This document shows, piece by piece, positions 16,691-23,487 of a stretch of DNA of 64,000 nt. A program made the translations under genes and the position numbers. Below the pieces are notes generated by a model that saw only the letters and a list, made by a program, of their open reading frames with translations, did no database searches and was not told the origin of the DNA. Source of the DNA: Streptomyces candidus (GTDB lineage: Bacteria > Actinomycetota > Actinomycetes > Streptomycetales > Streptomycetaceae); contig NZ_JACHEM010000003.1 of NCBI RefSeq assembly GCF_014207445.1, positions 248,001 to 312,000 of the forward strand, read 5' to 3'. Every line of letters begins with the position of its first letter. Position 1 is the stretch's first letter.

Positions 16691-17596
16691 TCACGCGACG
16701 GAGACATTTCCTGCGGCGTCGGCGTCGGTGTTTCCCTGGCTCTGCAACGCCTGGCGGATCGCGGCTGCGACAGCCGGGTGGACCGGCAGCGCGAGATGAC
16801 CGATCCCGCTGACCTGCACGTTCCGGGCGATCAGATCGGGATGGTGAATGCGGGCCGTTTCCACCGGAAGCATTAATTGATCAAGGTCGCTCCAGAAACT
16901 CACGAAGCGTGTGCGGCACCCGGGTGCGGGCAGTGCCAGTTCCTCGATCACGGAAGATGTGGGTCGCATCTGACGGACGAGGGGATGGGCACTCATGGGC
17001 GGTGCGACGCGTGTTCCCTCGTGCGGAGTTCCGAGAGTGACAAGAGTGCGCACGCGCGTGTCGCCGCCAAGTCGCTGCGTGTAATAGCGGGCGATCAGAC
17101 CGCCGAGGCTGTGCCCGACGATGTCGACCTCCCGGTGCCCGGTGCGCGCACAGACCTCCTCCACGTGGCTGCCGAGGAGTTCGGCTGCGACGCGGATGTC
17201 GGAGGTGAGCGGCGAGTAGTTGAGCGAGGCGAGATGACGCCAGCCGTGCCGGGCCAGTGAACGCCGGAGCAGCACGAACACCGAGCGGTTGTCCGCGAAC
17301 CCGTGCAGCAGAACGACCGGCGGGCGTGCCGGGCACGGCAGTTCGGCCGGTGCGGGCGGTCCGGCCGGTGCGGACGGCCTGGTCGGTGGGGGCTGTCCGG
17401 TCGGCGGGAACGGTTCGTCGGGGGGCCGCCCGGCGGTGGCAGGGCCGGACTCGGCGCTGCGTTCCGCCCGTATCCCCGACGGATAGAGCAACAAGTGGCC
17501 GCAGAAAATGGCCAGTTCGAGCGCTGTGGCACGGAGGAGCGGCGAGACGGCGGAGATCGTGGAGAGGGGAAAGGGGCGGAATGGGGTGACCTTCAT
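16691..17596 (-). CDS. Triacylglycerol lipase-like alpha/beta hydrolase
   Basis: A 301-residue protein with a hydrophobic N-terminal helix (ALELAIFCGHLLLYP) that could be a signal or anchor, a Pro/Ala/Thr-rich linker, and a lipase domain. PPVVLLHGFADNRSVF is the oxyanion-loop region, VDIVGHSLGGLIARYY holds the nucleophile Ser in GHSLGG, and SGIGHLALPVHP the catalytic His. It resembles bacterial lipases of the LipA type. The start at 17596 is chosen over 17656 because GGGAGG precedes it. It probably acts outside the membrane on acyl esters; the substrate is unknown. Confidence 0.85.
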   Translation of the reverse strand: MKVTPFRPFPLSTISAVSPLLRATALELAIFCGHLLLYPSGIRAERSAESGPATAGRPPDEPFPPTGQPPPTRPSAPAGPPAPAELPCPARPPVVLLHGFADNRSVFVLLRRSLARHGWRHLASLNYSPLTSDIRVAAELLGSHVEEVCARTGHREVDIVGHSLGGLIARYYTQRLGGDTRVRTLVTLGTPHEGTRVAPPMSAHPLVRQMRPTSSVIEELALPAPGCRTRFVSFWSDLDQLMLPVETARIHHPDLIARNVQVSGIGHLALPVHPAVAAAIRQALQSQGNTDADAAGNVSVA

Positions 17597-18003
17597 GGAT
17601 GGCCGACCTCCCGAACGGCACGCGTGGGGACGGCCTCGATCCCCGTGTGCCCTCATGGGTGCCGTGACGGAGGCCGGTGGAGAGGGGGAGTGGGCCGTAC
17701 CGCCGTGCCGGGCGGCTGACGGCGCGGTGGTACGGCGACCTCGTTGCGGCTCCCCGTGCGTCCGTGCCCCGGTGCGGCGGTGGCGGTGCTCGTCCCGTCT
17801 TCCTGCTCACCCTGCCGACCGATGCGGATACGACGCTCAGCGAACATGTCCCACGTGTGATTTCCCCCTCTCCACTCGCCGCGAAACGGCGGCGTGCGGG
17901 ATGCTGTGGTCAGCGGGATAACGTTCGTTCACTTCCCTGTCCCTCCCGGGGCGGGGGACGTTGCGCGCCAACGGCGGCGCGTGCGTACTGGGAGGCAGCA
18001 GCG
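17597..18003. other. Divergent promoter region between the lipase and icmB (407 bp, no gene)
   Basis: No ORF here has convincing coding character; an opposite-strand frame at 17653-17847 has no Shine-Dalgarno and an Arg/Pro-rich shadow composition. A GATAAC -10-like box at 17917-17922 points to icmB. Just after it comes the repeated ACGTTCGTTC. A GGGAGG Shine-Dalgarno lies before icmB. Confidence 0.5.
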
Positions 18004-18411
18004 ATGGGTGTTACTGGACCGATCCGTGTGGTGGTCGCCAAGCCGGGTCTCGACGGGCACGACCGTGGGGCGAAGGTCATCGCCCGTGCGCTGCGGGACG
18101 CGGGTATGGAGGTCATCTACACCGGCCTGCACCAGACCCCCGAGCAGATCGTGGACACCGCGATCCAGGAGGACGCGGACGCGATCGGCATGTCGATCCT
18201 GTCCGGTGCGCACAACACGCTCTTCGTCAAGGTCATCGACCTGTTGAAGGAGCGGGACGCGGCGGACATCAAGGTCTTCGGCGGCGGCATCATCCCCGAG
18301 GACGACATCGCGCCGTTGAAGGCGAAGGGCGTCGCGGAGCTCTTCACGCCGGGTGCGACGACGACGCAGATCGTGGAGTGGGTGCGGGCGAACGTCCGCG
18401 TCGGGGTGTAG
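18004..18411 (+). CDS. icmB: Isobutyryl-CoA mutase small (B12-binding) subunit
   Basis: A 135-residue cobalamin-binding protein. [20 protein letters not shown] contains the DxHxxG motif whose His ligates cobalt; SILSGAHN and GGGIIPEDD complete the base-off B12 site. The sequence is close to what I recall of Streptomyces IcmB, which with IcmA interconverts isobutyryl-CoA and n-butyryl-CoA and so feeds polyketide precursors. A role with methylmalonyl-CoA or MeaA-type mutase is the alternative. Earlier in-frame starts (to 17677) lack coding character. The large subunit is not in this window. It is convergent with the DUF5691 gene, 27 bp away. Confidence 0.9.
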   Translation: MGVTGPIRVVVAKPGLDGHDRGAKVIARALRDAGMEVIYTGLHQTPEQIVDTAIQEDADAIGMSILSGAHNTLFVKVIDLLKERDAADIKVFGGGIIPEDDIAPLKAKGVAELFTPGATTTQIVEWVRANVRVGV

Positions 18412-18438
18412 CGGGCGCGGCGGTACGGCGGGCGGGGG

Positions 18439-20178
18439 CTATGGCGCGGTGCCCTCCGGCGCGGTGCCGTCCAGCTCCGCCCGCATGGCGGCCCGCAGCC
18501 GGAGCGTCCCCACCAGCCGCTGGAACGCCTCCGACCAGTAGCCGCCCGCCCCAGGAGCCGCTCCCTCCGCCTCGTCCGGTGTGGTGGTGAGGACGGCCAG
18601 GCGGTCCGCCTCGCCCGGGTCGAGGCAGCGTTCGGCCAGGCCCATCACTCCGCTGAAGCTCCACGGGTAACTTCCGGCGTCCCGCGCGATGTCCAGTGCG
18701 TCGACCACTGCGCGCCCCAGCGTCCGCGACCACGGCACCACACACACGCCCAACAGCTGGAACGCTTCCGACAGGCCGTGCGCCGAGACGAACGCGGCGA
18801 CCCAGCCGGCCCGCTCCTCGTCCGGCAGGGCGGCCAGCAGCTTCGCCCGTTCGGCGAGCGAGGCCGTGCCGGGGCCGGAGTCGGGCGGCAGGGCGGGCGG
18901 GCCGAGCAGGGCGCGCGCCCACTGCGCGTCACCCTGCCGTATCGCCGCCCGGCACCAGGCCGCGTGCAGTTCCTCCTGCCACCCGTCGGAGACGGGCAGC
19001 GCGACGATGTCCTCGGCGGTGCGTCCGCCGAGGCGCGCCCTCCACGCCGGCAGCGGCGCGGACTCCACCAGCTGTCCCAGCCACCACGACCTCTCCCCCC
19101 GGCCGGTGGGCGGTTTGGCGACGATTCCGTCCCGCTGCATCGCCGCGTCGCACTCGTGCGGCGCCTCCACCACGATGCCGCCGTCGCCCGTCCGGTCGAG
19201 GCCGACGCAGGAGGTGGCCCGCGCCGCCATCCGCGCGGCGAACGCGGAGGCGGGCAGCGCGGAGAGGAGTTCCGCGGCCACGGACCGGACGTTGCGGCTG
19301 CGGTCCGCGAGCGCATGTTCCAGGAAGTCCTCGTCCGCAGCGCTCAGTTCGGCGCGCAGCGAGTCCAGGAACATCAGCCGGTCCTCGGCCCGCTCGCTCT
19401 GCCAGGTCGAGGCGAGAAGGGTGCGTGCGGCGGACGGATCGGCGGCGCGCACGGCGCCGAGGAGACCGACCCGCTCGGCGAACAGGCCTTCCTCCCAGAG
19501 GTTCCGTACGGCCTCCGCGTCCCGTATGTCGGGGAGCGTGGTGCCGCCCGCGGTGCCGCGCAGGGCGAACTTCCACTGCGGGTTGAGGCGGGCCAGCCAC
19601 AGGCCGCGCGTCCCCGCGAACTGCAGGGCCTGCGGACGCAGATCGGTGCGGGCGCGGGCCGCGTCGAGGAGGGCCGGGAGGAGGGCCGGGGGCGCCTGGA
19701 AACGGCGGAGGTTGGCGGCGGCCAGCCACTGGGGGAGGAGTTCGGTCAGGTCGGGGGCACTGCCGCGGCGGCCCGCGGCCTGGGCGGGGGCGGCGCGGTC
19801 GGCGAGAAGCTGGGCGAGGCGGCGCCGGGCGGCAGGAGGGAGGGCGGGGCGGGGGTCCGGCGGGGCCACCGGGAGGGCAGGTCCGGCGGCGGCGGGGAGC
19901 AGGGCTGCCCGGCGGCGAACGGTGTGCAGGGCGGCAGCGTCGAGGAGGGCGAGGGGCGGCTCCTTGGGGGGTCCGGAACGAGCGCGGCGGCCGGCGTCCG
20001 GGGCGGGGCCGCTGGCGGCCTCCGTGCCGGTCCCGGCGCCCGTGCCGGGGCCCGAGCCCGCACCGGTTCCGGTGGCAGGAGGGCGCCGGTCGGTGCCCAG
20101 GAGGGCGGAGGTGACGAGGTCTTCCCAGGTGGGGGTGGCAGGGACAGCAGGGGCGGGCTGGGGGCCGGGGCCGGTCAT
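18439..20178 (-). CDS. DUF5691 family protein of the SWIM/MoxR/VWA cluster
   Basis: A 579-residue, probably cytosolic protein with no membrane helices. It starts with TWEDLVTSALLGTDRRPP, typical of DUF5691, followed by a Gly/Pro linker. The middle is helical and contains a HEAT-like segment (about residues 285-320, ALADRSRNVRSVAAELLSAL), suggesting a protein-binding scaffold. It starts 60 bp after the SWIM gene stop with a GGAGGG Shine-Dalgarno, so the two form an operon. Function is unknown; the family usually sits beside SWIM, MoxR, DUF5682 and VWA genes, as here. Confidence 0.85.
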   Translation of the reverse strand: MTGPGPQPAPAVPATPTWEDLVTSALLGTDRRPPATGTGAGSGPGTGAGTGTEAASGPAPDAGRRARSGPPKEPPLALLDAAALHTVRRRAALLPAAAGPALPVAPPDPRPALPPAARRRLAQLLADRAAPAQAAGRRGSAPDLTELLPQWLAAANLRRFQAPPALLPALLDAARARTDLRPQALQFAGTRGLWLARLNPQWKFALRGTAGGTTLPDIRDAEAVRNLWEEGLFAERVGLLGAVRAADPSAARTLLASTWQSERAEDRLMFLDSLRAELSAADEDFLEHALADRSRNVRSVAAELLSALPASAFAARMAARATSCVGLDRTGDGGIVVEAPHECDAAMQRDGIVAKPPTGRGERSWWLGQLVESAPLPAWRARLGGRTAEDIVALPVSDGWQEELHAAWCRAAIRQGDAQWARALLGPPALPPDSGPGTASLAERAKLLAALPDEERAGWVAAFVSAHGLSEAFQLLGVCVVPWSRTLGRAVVDALDIARDAGSYPWSFSGVMGLAERCLDPGEADRLAVLTTTPDEAEGAAPGAGGYWSEAFQRLVGTLRLRAAMRAELDGTAPEGTAP

Positions 20179-20238
20179 CGGGTCCCTCCGGGAGAGTGGG
20201 CGGGCGCGGTGCGGGCGGCGGTTACGGAGCCGGGCTGG

Positions 20239-21612
20239 TCAGGTCAGGGGGGTGGGGGCGGGCGAGCCGGGGGACCAGGCGGTGAGGGGGAGGAGGCCCT
20301 GGGGGGTGAGTTCGGCGAAGACGTCGAGAGGTCCGCCGCCGGACAGGGCGACGAGCTTCCACAGGCCGGGCCTGCCCAGGGCCCGCGGTGCGAGGGGGAG
20401 GGCCGACCGGCCGTCCTTGTCGGCCAGTTGCCACCCGTCGTTCGTCATGGCCGGTATCACCGCCGCGAGCACGACCGGCCAGGACTCCAGCCAGGGGTCC
20501 TCCCGCAGAGCGCGTCCGTACGCCTCGACCGCGTCCGTGACGCTTCCGCCGGGGGGTGTCCCGGAAGCGGGAAACGGCGGGACGAACTGCTCGCCCAGGG
20601 TTGCCCGCAGCTGTCCGGCACCGCCGTGCGGCAGCAATACGGCGTCGACCGCGAGCCCCACCGGCAGCGACACCTCGGGCGCCCGGCCGGCCGCACCGAA
20701 GGACAGCACCAGTGCCGTGCGCCCGCGGTCCTGCCCGTACAGCCAGATCCTGCGGGTGGCGACCCTGCTGTCGGCCTGGTCGTACTGGGCGAGCACCTGC
20801 CAGCGGTCGCGGAGCGCCGGGCCGCCGGGGGAGGAGGGCAGTCCGACCCTCGTCCGTACGGTCGTCGCGAGCGCGGACGGCAGCCGTGCGCGGCCGAGCC
20901 ACGCCTCGTCGAGAAGGTGCAGCAGCGCGCACTCCTCCAGAAGCCGCACGGGCCAGCCGGGCCCGGAGGCGGGGAGGGCGCCCAACTCCCGCACCCGGGA
21001 CGCCAGTCCCGGGGCCTGTGCGTCGACCATGCGTGCCGCGGTCTCCTCCCACATCCCGTACCCCGCGTGCTCGGCGGCGGCCAGTCCCCCGCGCAACAGG
21101 TCCGCCAGCCGCTGTTCCAGCTCCGCGGCACCCGCACTGATCCGGGCCTCCCGGCGCTCCGCCCGCCGTCTGGCCGCCTCGGGATCGGCGGTCCTGGCGG
21201 CGGGGGCCACGCTCGCCGCCCCCGGTTCCTCCTCCGCGCTCCCCCTGGCCGCCGCCCGCTCCCTGCGGGCGTCGAGCCATTCCGCCGCCCAGTCCGCGGG
21301 CGCTGTCTCCCGCACGACGACCGGGTCGTCCGAGACCCAGAGCAGCAGCAGGCCCAGCGCGTGCTTGCAGGGGAATTTCCGGCTCGGACAACTGCACTTG
21401 GCGGCGGCCCCGGGTCCCGTCAGGTCCACGGCCGTCCGGTACGGACGGGTGCCGCTGCCCCGGCACAGTCCCCATAGCGCGCCGGTGCCGTCGTACCCCG
21501 CGTCCGACCACGGCACGGCGGTGCCGAGTCTGCTTCCCGCACGTGCCGACGCGGCGTCAGGAGCCAGTGCCAGCACCTGTTCCGCCGTCCAGCGAACCCC
21601 CAGCTGATTCAT
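20239..21612 (-). CDS. SWIM zinc-finger protein
   Basis: A 457-residue protein. The SWIM motif CxCxnCxH is complete in KCSCPSRKFPCKHALGLLLL (about residues 72-91) and should bind one zinc; SWIM domains bind DNA or proteins. Helices with a charged EARRRAERREARIS stretch follow, then a long C-terminal domain without a recognised fold. The ATG at 21612 is supported by the promoter: TTGTCAGTG-N8-TACCGT ends eight bases upstream, so the mRNA is nearly leaderless. It is the first gene of the minus-strand arm of the cluster, followed by DUF5691. Confidence 0.9.
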   Translation of the reverse strand: MNQLGVRWTAEQVLALAPDAASARAGSRLGTAVPWSDAGYDGTGALWGLCRGSGTRPYRTAVDLTGPGAAAKCSCPSRKFPCKHALGLLLLWVSDDPVVVRETAPADWAAEWLDARRERAAARGSAEEEPGAASVAPAARTADPEAARRRAERREARISAGAAELEQRLADLLRGGLAAAEHAGYGMWEETAARMVDAQAPGLASRVRELGALPASGPGWPVRLLEECALLHLLDEAWLGRARLPSALATTVRTRVGLPSSPGGPALRDRWQVLAQYDQADSRVATRRIWLYGQDRGRTALVLSFGAAGRAPEVSLPVGLAVDAVLLPHGGAGQLRATLGEQFVPPFPASGTPPGGSVTDAVEAYGRALREDPWLESWPVVLAAVIPAMTNDGWQLADKDGRSALPLAPRALGRPGLWKLVALSGGGPLDVFAELTPQGLLPLTAWSPGSPAPTPLT

Positions 21613-21619
21613 GTCTCCG

Positions 21620-21642
21620 ACGGTAGACGCCACCACTGACAA
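21620..21642 (-). promoter_or_regulatory. RecA-NDp / PafBC-type promoter of the SWIM gene
   Basis: On the minus strand TTGTCAGTG (21642-21634), eight bases, then TACCGT (21625-21620): a full match to tTGTCRGTG-N8-TAnnnT. It shares 12 bases (GATTGTCAGTGG) and the downstream ACCGT with the moxR promoter at 22263. Confidence 0.75.
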
Positions 21643-21741
21643 TCGGTCTGACCTGCGGGGCCGCCGGTCGATCGCTTGACTTTGCCTGGCCTTTGCGCTT
21701 CTGTGCGATCTCCGCACTTCCTGATCCGGGGGACCCCAGAG

Positions 21742-22191
21742 ATGAACCGCACTGCCCGCACCGCTACTTGCGCCGCCGCCGTCACGGCCCTCCTGTTCGG
21801 TCTCGGCGCGTGCGCCGGGGTGGAGGAGGCCGTGAAGGCAGGTGCTTCCCAGGGGGCGGAGAAGGCGGCCGACGAGCTGCTCAAGACGCCTTACGAGGTG
21901 ACGTACGAGGTCACAGGCAAGGACGTCGTGCTGATCAAGTACAGCGGCGGCAAGGGCACGGACCTCGCCCCGGAGGAGGACACGGTCGACAAGCCGGCCG
22001 TCCCGTGGCAGAAGACCGTCACGCTGAAGGGCGCCATGCCGCCCTCCGTGATGCCCGAGGCCGCCGACATGCTCAAGACCGACGCCGACATCGCCTGCAA
22101 GATCGTCTACAAGGGCAAGGTGCTGGCCGAGGCCAAGGGGCAGAAGGCAGTGATGGGCGGCTGCATCGCCGCCGCACCCATGAACAGGTAG
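21742..22191 (+). CDS. MmpS-like lipoprotein between the two arms of the cluster
   Basis: A 149-residue lipoprotein. The signal sequence ends in the lipobox LGAC, so the mature protein would start at that Cys on the outer face of the membrane. The rest resembles the MmpS fold: YEVTGKDVVLIKYS, a middle PW-Q/K-TVTLKG strand, and a late ADIACKIVYKGKVLAEAKG...GGC pattern with two Cys that may pair. MmpS proteins assist MmpL transporters in mycobacteria; here no transporter is adjacent. The ATG at 21742 has GGGGGACC upstream. Whether it belongs to the MoxR cluster or just sits there is unclear. Confidence 0.75.
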   Translation: MNRTARTATCAAAVTALLFGLGACAGVEEAVKAGASQGAEKAADELLKTPYEVTYEVTGKDVVLIKYSGGKGTDLAPEEDTVDKPAVPWQKTVTLKGAMPPSVMPEAADMLKTDADIACKIVYKGKVLAEAKGQKAVMGGCIAAAPMNR

Positions 22192-22262
22192 CCCCGCAGC
22201 GCCCTGCTCCGAAGTGCCCGCGGGTGCTCGGTATTTGGGCTCCGACCTGCGACGACGCTTGA

Positions 22263-22285
22263 TTGTCAGTGGCATGGTGCACCGT
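22263..22285 (+). promoter_or_regulatory. RecA-NDp / PafBC-type promoter of the moxR operon
   Basis: TTGTCAGTG (22263-22271), eight bases, then CACCGT (22280-22285). The left box is perfect; the -10 has one mismatch (C for T at its first base) to TAnnnT. Transcription would start about 22292, 29 bases before the ATG, and a GGAGGGGG Shine-Dalgarno lies between. Confidence 0.65.
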
Positions 22286-22320
22286 GGAAACCACATCCGG
22301 GATATCTGGAGGGGGATTCC

Positions 22321-23487
22321 ATGACCACGCCTGCAATCGACTCGACCGATGCGGACGGCACGGCGGACACGGCCGGCCCGGCCGGCGTCGGGATGCCGCC
22401 GGAAGCGCCCGAAGCCCTGCGACCGCACGCCGAGGACGCGTTCGCGGAGGAACTCAAGGCGCTGGCCGCGGCCGACGACCGGCCGCGGCCCGCCCGTTGG
22501 AGGCTCTCGCCCTGGGCAGTGGCCACCTATCTCCTCGGCGGCACGCTCCCCGACGGCACGGTGATCACACCGAAGTACGTGGGTCCGCGCCGTATCGTCG
22601 AGGTCGCCGTCACCACGCTCGCCACCGACCGCGCCCTGCTGCTGCTCGGCGTTCCCGGCACCGCCAAGACCTGGGTGTCCGAACACCTGGCCGCAGCCGT
22701 CAGCGGCGATTCCACGCTGCTCGTCCAGGGCACCGCCGGCACGCCCGAGGAAGCCATCCGGTACGGGTGGAACTACGCCCAGCTCCTCGCGCACGGTCCC
22801 AGCCGTGAAGCCCTCGTACCGAGCCCGGTCATGCGGGCCATGGCCGAGGGGATGACCGCCCGCGTCGAGGAACTGACCCGCATTCCGGCGGATGTGCAGG
22901 ACACGCTGATCACGATCCTCTCCGAGAAGACGCTGCCCATCCCCGAACTCGGCCAGGAGTGCCAGGCCGTCTCCGGGTTCAACCTCATCGCGACCGCCAA
23001 CGACCGCGACCGCGGCGTCAACGACCTCTCCAGCGCCCTGCGCCGCCGGTTCAACACGGTGGTCCTGCCGCTTCCCGCGACGCCCGAGGACGAGGTCGAC
23101 ATCGTGTCCCGACGGGTCGAACAGCTGGGCCGCTCCCTCGACCTGCCGGGTGGCGCCGAGGCCGTCGACGAGATCCGCCGCGTCGTCACCGTCTTCCGTG
23201 AGCTGCGCTCCGGAGTCACCGAGGACGGCCGTACCAAGCTCAAGTCCCCGTCCGGAACGCTGTCCACCGCCGAGGCGATCTCCGTCGTCACCGGCGGTCT
23301 CGCCCTCGCCTCCCACTTCGGCGACGGCGTGCTGCGCCCGGGAGACGTCGCCGCCGGAATTCTCGGTGCGGTGGTCCGCGATCCGGCGGCGGACCGGGTC
23401 ATCTGGCAGGAGTACCTGGAGACCGTCGTCCGCGAGCGGGACGGCTGGAAGGACTTCTACCGCGCCTGCCGCGAGGTGACCGCATGA
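22321..23487 (+). CDS. MoxR-type AAA+ ATPase
   Basis: A 388-residue AAA+ protein. Walker A is GVPGTAKT (110-117). The usual DE pair of Walker B is replaced by EE in RVEELTRIPADVQDTL; sensor 1 is in NLIATANDRD; SSALRRRF holds the arginine-finger region. A helical lid follows. MoxR ATPases act as chaperones or activators together with a VWA partner, which is encoded two genes downstream. The first 55 residues are an acidic tail. The stop overlaps the DUF5682 start (ATGA), showing translational coupling. Promoter: the PafBC-type box at 22263. Confidence 0.93.
   Translation: MTTPAIDSTDADGTADTAGPAGVGMPPEAPEALRPHAEDAFAEELKALAAADDRPRPARWRLSPWAVATYLLGGTLPDGTVITPKYVGPRRIVEVAVTTLATDRALLLLGVPGTAKTWVSEHLAAAVSGDSTLLVQGTAGTPEEAIRYGWNYAQLLAHGPSREALVPSPVMRAMAEGMTARVEELTRIPADVQDTLITILSEKTLPIPELGQECQAVSGFNLIATANDRDRGVNDLSSALRRRFNTVVLPLPATPEDEVDIVSRRVEQLGRSLDLPGGAEAVDEIRRVVTVFRELRSGVTEDGRTKLKSPSGTLSTAEAISVVTGGLALASHFGDGVLRPGDVAAGILGAVVRDPAADRVIWQEYLETVVRERDGWKDFYRACREVTA

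Noticed and set aside
17653-17847. 64-residue minus-strand ORF upstream of the lipase
   Set aside because: Arg/Pro-rich shadow-like composition and no ribosome site; it lies in a promoter region.
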